Origin: Liolophura sinensis
Taxonomy: Eukaryota; Mollusca; Polyplacophora; Chitonida; Chitonidae
Direction of reading: 5' to 3'
NCBI RefSeq assembly: GCF_032854445.1
Contig: NC_088296.1
Coordinates: 16,107,485-16,171,484 of the forward strand
Length of the DNA: 64,000 nt
In this document: piece after piece, positions 10,481-21,029 of the stretch
How the letters are laid out: every line of letters starts with the position of its first letter
Position numbering within the stretch: position 1 is the stretch's first letter
Notes under the pieces: generated by a model
Database searches by the model: none
What the model was told of the DNA's origin: nothing
The model's input: only the letters and a program-made list of their open reading frames with translations
Made by a program: the position numbers and the translations under genes

Positions 10481-13204
10481 CACAAACAAGATATTTAATC
10501 TGTCAAGCTCTAAGCATAGAGTGCCATTTCCATCCCTTGCATTTTGAGTGAATATTTTTGTGAATCCCACACTGCAGCATGTACATACACTGGTGAGGAA
10601 ACAGAGTTGAGTAGAAAATACACCAGTTGGAAAGTTTAAAAACAGATCCTGTGTTTCGTTAGGGCTAAAGTAGTTCTGCAATGTTAGCAATCAGATGATA
10701 TAATTCTGCCAAAAGATGAACATTTGTTAAAAAATAAAAAATAGGAACGACATTCCCGTCTTCAAACTTACCTCTCATTAAATGATCACACGAAGGGAAT
10801 GGCAAAACATGGGTATCATTGGTTACATTTATAGTTGACGTGCACAAAAGAATTCACCAGATATTTTTTGTGATTGAATATTCGAAAGTTTTATTATATA
10901 CAACGCACTGTGCAGGCCATAGATCGCAAATTATGAGAGAATTACAGTGAATTCTGATTGGTCTATGGCGCACCCAATGCCTTACAATTCGCCTCGTGGC
11001 CTGACCTTGAACTTGGGCGACCTTTCTGTGATCCCGGATATTCTGATTGTTGAATAGTTAGTATAGTAGCTGTTTATTATTGCCCGTGCTATAAAGTCCG
11101 CTACTTGTTATATGTCATGTCACGTCAAGTGACGGTTTCAATGAGGTGAAAGAGCTAAACTATTATGCTTCTTTCAATATGTATGTATGCAGTTCTCACC
11201 CCATACAGTCATGTATCCCAAAGTTTAGAGTATTCTGTTGCACCACAAATGTACAAAAAATCGGCACTGTAACAACACATCGATTCTAACATCCGTGGCA
11301 ACGTTTGCAGGACATCAAACAGATCACAAATACCTACGTAGATCAGTCTGATATGAGTGGTTTTTTAATTCTTTTTTGTTGTTGTTGTTGTTTTAATTTT
11401 TTGTGTGTGTGTGTGTGATTATGTACGACTTTGTATATATAAGACTATGGAACTATTAAAATTTAGATTAAGAATTTTGAATCCATTTCTTTTCCATCTA
11501 TCTACTAAGGCCGCTGAAGCAATCCTTTTTTCCTCAAAATGGTCAAGAGCTTAAAAACGGCGGTATGCGTGGGGTCATTCACTTTCAGACGTCCAAGAAG
11601 CCCCTTATAACGGTCTTTCGTGCCGTGCCGTAAAAATTACTAAAAGTTCTTACTAAAATTAGGACTACTAAAAAGAAAATTAAAAAAAGAAAAAACCCTT
11701 AGGCAGCATGTAGGCCTACACAGCATATAAGCCTACTGACTGTATTATTATTATATAAGAATTCAAACACATCATTCTGGCTGTAAGAAACGTCATTTTT
11801 GCTATCTAGCGGAAGAATAGTTCATGCCGTTTCATAATATGAATGCGAATGTACAGAGGGAATATAGCCTAATGCGCTAGGATAGTCGTTCCATATTTAC
11901 CATCCTACAGGGGATCTATTGATAATTTCGAGGACCAGTGTTCCTCGCAGGAGGAAGCATGAAGTGCTAAAAAGCTAAATAAGAGCTAAATGCCCGAAAT
12001 GCTGATTTTTGCCGATTGCTAAAGTTTAAATTACATTCGAACTTTCATATCTGAAGGATAGATACATCTAGCTCAGAGCAGCGTACACGGAGGTATTATC
12101 CGGCTTGTACTGGTTTGGTGACCATCTTTTTCCATACCTTTTTGGTGGTAGAAACTTTCAAATCCCAAAATCTAAAGAATATTACAATTCTTTTGATTCA
12201 TGGGCCACAAATGCATATAGGAAAATGTTTTGGTATGGTGCAGAACGAGAGAAGCCTTAGATAAAAGAAACAAAGTAGACCGTCCGCACCTGACCTATCA
12301 AATGCCAAATTGCGGCTTACGGTATTTCACTGACCGCAACGAAAATATCATGTGCGTGTGAGCTACAGTTGAGAAAAGCCCGTTCTATGCGTTGTGTAGT
12401 TCTTGCATAGGTTACCCAGGGCGATAATCATACCACTCATATCCATAGTAACCACGATGTCCCGAATTCAAAAGATCACCTGTGAAGTATGAAAGGCTTT
12501 TGACAATACTTTTTTCGAATATGTCCGGTTCTTTAGATGAATCAAGCATTTTATGCAACGAACATGAACAATTATGTGAAAGTTCCTTTTTAAAACGCCC
12601 AATTTTCCTCAGAAATTTCCTCTGTAGCGATTGGTGGCATGATTGTCCAATCGAACTGGACCGCTGGTTTGTGAAAAACACATTGTGGGGCATGTTTTGA
12701 CACCTGACAAGGGATACTTGAATAGTTGGCCACAAGTACAACAGAACCGCACGTCGTACAGACCCTTGGAACTTGCGGTTTGTTATGCAAATGATAGTTT
12801 GTATAGCTTTTTGTAAACCACCATCAGTCTCACCGCTGACCTATTTTCACGCTCTGAACCAACTCTTAGAACACAGAACGGGGTGCGGGGTAAGGTCAGG
12901 CGCGATTGGCGTGCAAGCTGGATGAGTGAGGCTTCCAATTAAAAAGTAATTTAACCTTAATCCTGAACTTGAGAAGGAAAAGTGGGTTTATCCGATGTGT
13001 AAATCGTCGTCTCGATTTCGGTGCATATTCACGTTAATAAGATATATCTCATACATGGTATACGTTTTTGAGTCATTCTCTATGGTGTACATCGTACGTC
13101 TTTAACTATATTCTTTCATACTGTGAAATATCCATGAAAAGGCTGAAGACAGTTGGAATAAATTTATATTCTACCATGGTATAGTGTGCGCTGGACTTGA
13201 ACTC
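10481..13204. other. Long stretch with no confident gene
   Basis: I see only short simple repeats, (GTT)n near 11372 and (GT)n near 11402. Around 12410-12790, overlapping open frames of 66-109 codons on both strands include CxxC-like words, but no frame is continuous or recognisable, so I do not call a gene. Confidence 0.4.
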
Positions 13205-13450
13205 ACTCCAACCGACGATACAGTCGGCTAAATGGATGGTTTTGTTGGCTATATCGATGGAGATTTGTTGGCTGTATCGATCGAGTTTTATTGACTACAT
13301 CGATTGAGATTTGTTGGCTAGGCCGATTGAGTTTTGTTGACTATATGGATGGAGAGTTTTTGGCTATATCGATGGAGATTTGTTGGATACAACGATGGAG
13401 ATTTGTTGGCCAGCCGATGGAGTTTTGTTGGCAATATATGATAGAGTTTT
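13205..13450 (+). repeat. About 26-bp tandem repeat, about 9 copies
   Basis: Degenerate units on the theme 'tatcgatggagatttgttgg', alternating with 'gagttttgttgac'. Confidence 0.85.
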
Positions 13451-13531
13451 AATATTTGAACACAAATATCGTAGTTTGCCCAAGTAAACCCATACACCTG
13501 TGGTATCTATCAAAAGGACTTTATTTTTTAA

Positions 13532-14306
13532 TTAAAGATGAAGATAACATAAAAATGATGAAAAAGTTTGAAAAGTCGTTCGTAAGTATGGTGTTAAATA
13601 CTTTTTTCGACTTTTCTTTAATGTATGGGGTGGGGCCTCCGTGGCTCAGTCGGTTAAAGCGCTAGCGCAGCGTAATGACCCAGGAGTCTCTCACCAATGC
13701 GGTCGCTGTGAGTTCAAGTCCAGCTCATGCTGGCGGCCGTACGTGAGAAGGTCTTCCAGCAACCTGCGGATGGTCGTGGGTTTCCCCCGGGCTCTGCCCG
13801 GTTTCCACCCACCATAATGCTGGCCGCCGTCGTATAAGTGAAATATTCTTGAGTACGGCGTAAAACACCAATCAAAAAAAAAAAAAAAAAAAAAAATGTA
13901 TGGGGTGTATTTGGGAACAGCTTTTGAGATACATGGGCTAAACATAATATTGCTCCATATTTTGACGTGATGCCTCTGTAATACATTTATTTGTATGTAA
14001 ATTTGTTGTTTACACCTAAACGCATTAAATCTGAATTACGATAATATTTAGGAATATATTATATACATAAATATGATTAAAGTACTGGTTTAAAAAAATT
14101 ATCAGAAGTCCAAACCTACATTAAAATATATTCATTGGACAAGAGTCACATTCTTATACAGGACTTTAACATGCAAACACGATATATCTCAAAAGGTGGA
14201 CCCATATAAACACCACACAAATATATTTTTCAATTGTCCTTTTGCCCTTAAAGAGAAAACTTTCATCTGAAATACACCTCATTTTTTACGTTTTCTCCAC
14301 TTTTAA
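13532..14306 (+). mobile_element. TTAA-flanked MITE, copy 2, carrying a SINE
   Basis: It begins TTAA-agatgaagataacataaa (13532) and ends with the inverted motif 'ttacgttttctccacttttaa' (TTAA at 14303-14306). Both ends match the copy at 21436-22022. Internal words 'gtatggggtgtatttggg' match 'tatggtgggtatttgg' there. Without the SINE at 13633-13894 it is about 500 bp. TTAA target duplication suggests piggyBac-type mobilisation. No transposase is encoded. Confidence 0.7.
13633..13894 (+). mobile_element. Full-length SINE1 with 13-bp target-site duplication
   Basis: The clearest SINE in the window. It starts with a tRNA-like head (GGGCCTCCGTGGCTCAGTCG, an A-box match, and GAGTTCAAGTCC, a B-box match). 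The body and 'gtaaaacaccaatc' follow, then a poly-A tail of about 22 bp. The perfect direct repeat aatgtatggggtg flanks it (13620-13632 and 13895-13907). It is probably recent and moved by a partner LINE. Confidence 0.95.
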
Positions 14307-14317
14307 CATTGGAATAA

Positions 14318-14503
14318 CACTGATGAATGCGCACAGGTGAATGCGCACAGGTGAATGTACACCGACGAATGCGCACAGGTGAATGCACACAGACGAATGC
14401 ACACAGACGAATGCACACAGGCGAATGCACACAGGCGAAGGCGCACAGAAGAATGCAAGCTGGCGATTGCACACAGGCGAAGGCGCACAGGCGAAAGACC
14501 TCA
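14318..14503 (+). repeat. 14-bp tandem repeat, about 13 copies
   Basis: Units such as gaatgcacacaggc. Open frames arise on both strands. The last unit runs into 'cacaggcgaaagacctcat', which reads HTGERPH, the linker of a C2H2 zinc finger. The array may thus have grown from zinc-finger DNA. Confidence 0.9.
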
Positions 14504-14692
14504 TACCTGTAATAATGCAATCGGTAATAGTTGCATTGATCATAGGGTGATGAGCCCAGACAGGTGAACGACAATACATACGTACTGCCTGTGACAGAAA
14601 CTTTACACAACTTGGGGGGGTCTTATCATAGACAGGTGCACATGGGTGAAATACCTTACCGTTGTGATGTGTTTAAACAATTCATAAATATA
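14485..14692 (+). pseudogene. Decayed C2H2 zinc-finger fragment
   Basis: Three pieces of zinc-finger sequence lie in two frames. HTGERPHTC starts near 14490. TGER, TACDRNFTQLG runs about 14555-14612. YHRQVHMGEIPYRCDVFKQF runs about 14624-14685. Finger spacing is recognisable, with linker MGEIPYRC for TGEKPYxC. A run of seven G at about 14614 shifts the frame, CDVF replaces CDVC, and no intact finger remains. C2H2 fingers bind DNA, but this copy cannot work. It is probably a fragment of a dispersed zinc-finger gene. Confidence 0.6.
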
Positions 14693-14695
14693 TAT

Positions 14696-14802
14696 TTTGT
14701 TTATTTATCTATTTATTTATTTGATTGGTGTTGTACGCCGTACTCAAGAATACTTCACTTATATGATGGCAGCCAGCGTTATTGTGGGCGGAAACCATAA
14801 TT
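14696..14802 (-). mobile_element. SINE1 fragment
   Basis: TTTA tail, 'gattggtgttgtacgccg' and 'cagccagcgttattgtggg', then truncated. Confidence 0.85.
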
Positions 14803-14880
14803 TGTCACGGCCAGCCAAGTTTTGTCACGATCAGCGATATTCTGTCACGGTTAGCTACTTTCGGCCACCATCAGTCATAG
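14803..14880 (+). repeat. Short diverged repeat, about 3 units of 24 bp
   Basis: 'tttgtcacggccagccaag', 'tttgtcacgatcagcgat' and 'tctgtcacggttagctac' follow each other. Confidence 0.6.
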
Positions 14881-14885
14881 GCATA

Positions 14886-15455
14886 TAACCCAGGAACCCT
14901 ATATCCACTGTCAGCCAATCAGCGTCTGTACATGTATCCCTTTAAGCTAGTAAATAAATGTTAGCTACATTATACTACGGGACGGCTGTTCAAACCTTAT
15001 TCAGGCTTAAACTTTAATGCCAGTCTTAGCCTACAAAACTAACTGCAATTTACTCCACACTAAAGTTAATACCGGTTTTAACTGCTAACACACTCTTTAA
15101 CATCTGAGCCCGGGTAATATTATATTGGGGGTTTTGATAATATCAAGCCTTTTAAGATATATAGCTCCCACTGTAAAATACTACAGCATATAGAGAGTAT
15201 CAACCAGAGTAGCGACGACAACATGTTAGTTGGCCAATTACCTTTTGTAACTTTAGCTCAGTCAGAATTATATTCCGATTGTTCATGTATATACTTAAAG
15301 CGTAGGAACGTACACACCACCTAGCCCCATGACTTAAGCAGAGAGTTAATGAAATACAGTGATGTCAGCTGCAGCTGATTACAACCCACTAGTCTAAATA
15401 CAAAATGTTTTGCTGTCATGACATTTACTATGCTGTCTCTGGCTCATAAACCCGC
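14886..15455 (-). repeat. Right arm of the inverted repeat (pair at 1-741)
   Basis: Reverse complement of the window start, including 'tgtcagccaatcagcg' and 'ccatgacttaagcagagag'. It holds one copy of the 48-bp unit that is present five times at 442-681. The two arms enclose gene A. Confidence 0.75.
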
Positions 15456-16682
15456 TGCAGTTTTGCGTTTTATTTTTTCGGAGGCATTGAGGAAGAGGGG
15501 AGGTTGGGGGGGGTGAGTCGGCGTAGATACATAAGGAAGTGGACTGGTTTTCCTTAGGGAAATCCCCGGCTTTCTCCACTCTTCAAGTTGCACATTGACA
15601 TACACGTACATGTAGGTTAATTGTTCTTTTATATGGTATCAAGTACTATATTAATGGATAACTAAACCAAGCTGTAGTCCACAACAGTTACGATGTTTTC
15701 CTTGTGGGACGTCGTGTCGACCTGTTCACACGGGTGTGTCAACAGGTGCATGACCCATGTTAGAAGACTGGACGCCCATGTCAAACTTTGACACGTATAT
15801 AGTATAGTCGCTGTTTATATACCACGTCTCGTATTTATCAGGCAACGCCAGTATTAAGTTATAAATTGCAAGTTCCGTAAAGGCCAAACAGAACAGCAAA
15901 GAATCCAAATTGTGGTTAACACATTGTCCTAGAGTATAGAAATAGTGTACAAATTTTAATCCTTCTAGACAAAACGGTTTTCACTGGTAGCTGTTTTGAC
16001 ATTTCTGCTTAAGTCAAAATATAAAATACGATTTTACAGTTTTTTTTTGTTTTTTGACCGTAGAAATTAAAATTTGGATCATCTCATCAGTATCTCGTTA
16101 AGGCAAATGTGCTAAACACGTTGTGAAGAGAAACTTTGCCTTAATGCCAGCATTACGGTGGGAGAAACCAGGTTGGGACCGGGGGAAAATCATGATCAGT
16201 TTGGCATATTTCACAAGTAGATGAACAGTTGTGATGTTGTGTAACATTACATGAGTTGGTTGTGTATGAGAACACAGCATACATAACATATACCGGCAAC
16301 TAAGCAGATAAAGAAAATAACCGAATACATAAGCTCTACCAAAATGCAGCAGCGAGGAGTTTTTTTTTTCATGCGCTATTTCTCAACTTCTTCATCCGCA
16401 AGTTAGTGATTCGGCGAATGACAGGAGACAGCTCCCCCAGATCCAAAGATAAACACTGATGCCTGACCACACCATACAACCCACAATCACCATACAATTA
16501 CCCCATACCTAGTTACGATCAACTTCAATGTTCCAACAAAACAGGCAACTAAAAAAAAAAGGGAATGCGTTTTCCCTTAAAATGGCGACACGCGGTTCCA
16601 AGCGGGGTTGACCGTTGTTGTCAGGTAACATCCGAAGACACCAGGAGAAAACCACATTTTATTGACACCGTACGGAAGAGTA
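15456..16682. other. No feature recognised
   Basis: AT-rich sequence without a credible open frame, SINE or array. 'atagtatagtcgctgttta' near 15800 recalls the word family near 8800 and 11050. Confidence 0.45.
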
Positions 16683-16900
16683 CACTCAAAAAATAATCTG
16701 GCAAAAGTCTTTTGCCTGAGTGATGCTAGAATGTATTCTGTTATTATAGCACAATATCCTGTTATATTCAACATATCTAATATCATGTAAGTGTAATACA
16801 ATCTTTATATTTAAGAGAATAATCTGCTGCACTGACAGGATATTTTCTGGCATTAGTCAGCCAAGAGGCTTTCTGTTAAATTTAACACATTATTTTTTGT
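16683..16900 (+). mobile_element. Palindromic MITE, copy 2 of 4
   Basis: Starts 'actcaaaaaataatctgg', contains 'tgatgctagaatgtattctg' and ends with 'ttctgttaaatttaacac'. It matches the family at 4946, 35955 and 56237. Confidence 0.6.
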
Positions 16901-16937
16901 AGTGTAGGTGACCCATTCTAGTAGTATAGGGAGTATA

Positions 16938-17068
16938 GGTTCTGGGCCACCCTCCATTTGGCAAATGGAGGCTCCCAGCCCTTTCTCGTGAAAAGATATA
17001 AGTATAGGGAAGGAGGGTTCTAGCACACCCTCCATTTGGTAAATGGAGGCCCCCAGCCCCTTCTCTGG
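16938..17068 (+). repeat. Direct duplication containing a 21-bp palindrome
   Basis: A unit of about 75 bp occurs twice. Each holds a near-perfect palindrome, cctccatttg-g-caaatggagg, followed by 'cccagcccyttctc'. The palindrome could form a small cruciform. Confidence 0.75.
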
Positions 17069-17122
17069 TTCTATTAGACATACCAGTTGCACCAGGTATA
17101 CCTCGATAAATACAACAACAAC

Positions 17123-17653
17123 ATGCCAAAGGGTCGCAATAATTGCCAGTGGCTTCTCATCGGTTCCACGGAGCTCTGTGGTAAGAGTTGTCTGTGAGAG
17201 TACTGCGGGGTTCACCTAGCCCGTCTGCGGAAAAGTCCTGGCACCCAGCCATGTATTAGCTGTAGCCGGGGTGTTAAAAACCGATTTCGGCTTTGCGTGG
17301 CCTGCGGATATAATAATGTCCAGACGTGTGAAAGGCAGCGGAGGCGCAAGGCTTTCTTGGACGAGTTCAAACGGCTGGCGGCTATCGAAATTTCCTATTA
17401 GAGAATCACTGTCAATAGGTATAACGATGATGTTGGTATAACAGCGCGTACAATGAAACATCATCAAAAAGCACGAGTACTACCGGAGGAGTTTGAGACG
17501 CTCCTAGGTGTGCGGCCCAAGTACCCACGGTCCCGCATTGCCTTGGAAGAACTGCAGGGGATCCTCGACAATAGCTTACTTAACCCTGGTAAGGTAAGGC
17601 GGAGAATCGGCCCAGAGAGGTACGATAAAAAAGTGCAAATTTCAAAATCCTAG
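17123..17653 (+). pseudogene. Broken gene for a Cys-rich, probably zinc-binding protein
   Basis: One reading frame runs from ATG at 17123 to the stop ending at 17653, broken only by TGA at 17195-17197 and TAG at 17399-17401. Visible motifs are NNCQWLLIGSTELCGKSC, then YCGVH, then CISC and, 12 residues later, CVACGY. The C/H spacing suggests two small zinc-binding units. A basic stretch (ERQRRRKAFLDEFKRL) and a C-terminal part with ALEELQGILDNSLLNPG follow. I have a vague memory of similar short Cys-rich proteins in invertebrate genomes but cannot name the family. Two stops in an otherwise protein-like frame point to a recent pseudogene or a captured element gene. Stop readthrough is less likely. 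Confidence 0.5.
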
Positions 17654-18443
17654 GAAAATTTTGCAAATTTCCAAGTCAAAAGTATAAGTCGTGGTGGAGC
17701 AGCCATGAAAGTTACATGGCCATAAAAAAATCGTTACCTAGTCATAGCTCGCCAAAAATGCGCTCTCGATCACTATCGCCAATTTTTTGTTCAAAAGAGA
17801 CATTGAGTTTACAATGCGAAGATCAGAAGATGAAAACATAAACTTTATAATGTGACCAGTATTGTCATATTTTGGCAAATTTAAAATCCATATTTCTGAG
17901 ACAATCTGTCAGGCATCCTGCATATTACAATGAACTAACGAAGTTGTCGTTGAGAACAGGTTGCATCTCGAGTGAGAGTTCGAATCTTCGTGGCCGTTTT
18001 TTTTTTCTTCTATGGAAACATACTTTTGTGTGAGTGAAGATATGTACAGTCTTGCATTAAATAAGTGTTATTATGATTTATTTTTTTATTTGATTGTAGG
18101 CAGCTATTTACAAACCCTGCGTAATGTTCATGTCAAGTGTCGAAAATATGAAATTCATATATAAACGTATAAAAAAAGTGTCTTTTCATTTCACAGAGCA
18201 CGTCACGGAGCTCCTCTGATTTGGAAACCTCGGGATTTCATGGAGTATAGGTTACACTAAAACCCAGAGAAAAACAACCTCAGTTTTTATTTTCGTTTTC
18301 TGTTTGACATGAAGCAAGGCTGCTATTTTAAATCGTGTCTTAATAATTGATAACGATAATTGTGGTGGTAACCTTATAGCTTCTAGGCGTGCGTAACCCG
18401 GTCCAAACTCATAAGAATTATATTACGTATCTTGGTGATTTTG
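17654..18443. other. No feature recognised
   Basis: AT-rich sequence downstream of the Cys-rich remnant. No gene or repeat identified. Confidence 0.45.
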
Positions 18444-18454
18444 CTATCGTCATA

Positions 18455-18610
18455 ATATTTATTTATTTATTTATTTGATTGGTGTTTTACGCCGTAGTCA
18501 AGAATATTTTACTTGTACGACGGCGGCCAGCATTATGGTGGGTGGAAAACGGGCAGAGCCCGGGGGAAACCCACGACCATTCGCAGGTTGCTGACATGCC
18601 TTCCCACGTA
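18455..18610 (-). mobile_element. 5'-truncated SINE1 with 11-bp target-site duplication
   Basis: TTTA tail, 'gattggtgttttacgccg' and the body to 'gctgacatgccttcccacgt', without the tRNA head. It is flanked by ctatcgtcata at 18444-18454 and 18611-18621. Confidence 0.9.
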
Positions 18611-18917
18611 CTATCGTCATAGTACATGTATCTAAAACTAACCCGATGATTAAAGTGGAAAGGTGATTGCCAGTGTATCAGGAAGAAGGAAACCCGATTA
18701 TGTTACTGAAGAGAAGAAAATTGTCAAGAGAACAAAGACTGATGTTGCGTGGTGTTAATCTGAAGTCTTTGTGTGGCAGGGCAAGGCTGGTACAAAGAAT
18801 CAAGCCCATTTTTGTCTTTTCTCTACAGACGTTTCGAAATAACTGGCACTATGTGATAAGAATTAATGATACACTTGAGTTCCAATATCTTATGGAACTG
18901 ATTTTAATGCTTAATTG

Positions 18918-19346
18918 TATAATTGTAATAAAAAAGAACCATTTGATTGAGACGCAGAACGGGGATATTTTATAATTGTAATAAAAAAGAACCATTTGAC
19001 TGAGACTCAGAACGGGGATATTTTATAATTGTAATAAAAAAAGAACCATTTGATTGAGACGCAGAACGGGGATATTTTATAATTGTAATAAAAAAGAACC
19101 ATTTGATTGAGACGCAGAACGGGGATATTTTATAATTGTAATAAAAAAAGAACCATTTGATTGAGACGCAGAACGGGGATATTTTATAATTGTAATAAAA
19201 AAGAACCATTTGATTGAGACGCAGAACGGGGATATTTTATAATTGTAATAAAAAAAGAACCATTTGATTGAGACGCAGAACGGGGATATTTTATAATTGT
19301 AATAAAAAAAGAACCATTTGATTGAGACGCAGAACGGGGATATTTT
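18918..19346 (+). repeat. 53-54-bp tandem repeat, 8 copies
   Basis: Nearly identical units, starting attgtaataaaaaagaacc and ending gaacggggatattttata. Length varies by one A in the A-run. Minus-strand open frames of 79-90 codons are repeat artefacts. Confidence 0.95.
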
Positions 19347-19923
19347 CATATTTATAGATTATCCCCGTAAAGCCAACACCTGCAAATCCTTCAAGAACAA
19401 AGCACATGTGCTAAATGATTCTCTTATTTGCTGTAAACAAATATTGAATGATTCTTTAGATAACGACAATTAAAACTTAAAACATCATTTTCCCAGCTGT
19501 GCACGCTTTTTATTTGACATTATAATAAAGGGAAGTACTACTTTTAAACTTTTAAGAATATTACAAGAAGCCTTGTTGAATTTGTGTTTTTCAACACATT
19601 TGATGGTGATACATATAGTTGTCGCGTGACACGCTGACCAAGGAACACGGTAAATGGCGGGAAATTAGCTATCTGTTTCGAGTGTACATTACCAGGATTT
19701 CTTCCATGTTAGACAAACAATTAATTTGCTGGAGCGTCTGGTAAACAGATTGCCAATGCCCTGGCTTAAATCCGCTGCAGAGCTAACGGGAAAAAAAAAA
19801 CACTTTGTTCAACATGATCCTATATATCTAGCTTTCGGAGAGTACTTTCCCTAAAATCAGGTAAAGTGGCAAATGCAGGTGGTTAGGCTACAATCAAGGT
19901 ACATACATGTGTACATACTGGAT
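19347..19923. other. No feature recognised
   Basis: AT-rich spacer between the 53-bp array and the next SINE. Confidence 0.45.
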
Positions 19924-20310
19924 GAGTGAGTGAGTGAGTGAGTGAGTGAGTGAGTGAGTGAGTGAGTGAGTGCTTGGGGTTTAATGTCGGGCTCAACAAC
20001 TTTTCAGTCATATGACGACGAAGGAATCCTTAGGGTGTATGTAATGTACCTCCTTGTTGCAGGACGGTTTTACCCCACTCTTTTATCTAGTGCTGCTTCA
20101 CTGAGACGGCTTATCGAAGGCAAGTAAGCCGCCCCGGCTGAGCCATTATACTGATACGGGTCAACCTGTCGTTGCACTATCCCCTTCATGCTGGACGCCA
20201 AGCGAGGAAGTTACAACTTCCTCTTTTAAAGTCTTAGGTGTGACTCGGCCCATACCGGGTGGGTACCGCTCATAAACCCAGGCTGAAGAAAACATTAAAC
20301 AAACAAACAA
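19924..20310 (-). mobile_element. SINE2 (GTGA-tailed SINE) copy
   Basis: A (GAGT)n/(GTGA)n tail of about 48 bp, then 'tcatatgacgacgaaggaat', 'gtgctgcttcactgagac' and 'ccattatactgatacggg'. The head end near 20240 is degenerate ('cataccgggtgggtaccgc') and is followed by (AAAC)n. It belongs to the same family as 38468-38830, 50438-50792 and 58012-58242. Confidence 0.85.
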
Positions 20311-21029
20311 ACAGGACCGTCTGCCTGTACAAAAATACAGTGGTATAACCCAACGTGAATTTAATTTGAATGATCCATAAGGTAGACACGTAGAGTATGT
20401 ACAAGAGTGAACGGAACAGTTAGGTTTACTGATAACATATACAACATAGACCTGTCCTGTGGGAATATATACTAAACACTAATGTAACCCTGATTAATTA
20501 CAGAGTGTATATATAAAACACAGTTTATATATATGGATATCCATATACATTATAAACAGACCATTAGACACTTGGCATAACGTACTTAGCCAGGAATTGA
20601 CAGAATTCAAACGTTAAACTGATATAATGCACTGAATGATTGGGAAGATAGTTTTTGTTGTGCTGTATACAAAGATTCCGTGATTCAGAGTTTAAAGTCA
20701 GTCTTTCTTTGTCCAAAACCCTCTACCAGTACTGATATTTGGTTAGATTTAAGGCCATTTCGTATACAGTGGTCTGCAAAAGCGGAGAATTTGTGCTGAC
20801 GGTTGGATATATTATATTCGCTTAATCTCTCTTAATCTCTCTTATATTCGCTTTATCTCTCACATAATGTCTGTAGGTCTTACCAATATAGCTATAAGGA
20901 CATTCTCCGTGATTTGTTTTATAACCGCAGTTATTGCTTAATGGTTCATCCTTCTTATCCTTATACAGAGAAAAAAAGACGCTATATTACAACTATTTCT
21001 GTGAGTATGGTTTATATGGCTGGTACGAG
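20311..21029. other. No confident feature; possibly upstream LINE remnant
   Basis: No tandem structure. The LINE reverse-transcriptase region starts near 21030, so parts of this stretch could be heavily decayed LINE sequence, but I cannot read it. Confidence 0.35.

Noticed and set aside
12412-12790. Opposing frames of 66-109 codons with CxxC words
   Set aside because: The Cys words fall in different frames and match no finger spacing I can support.
13633-13735. Possible functional tRNA gene
   Set aside because: A and B boxes are present, but the sequence continues into a SINE body with a target-site duplication and does not fold as a complete tRNA.
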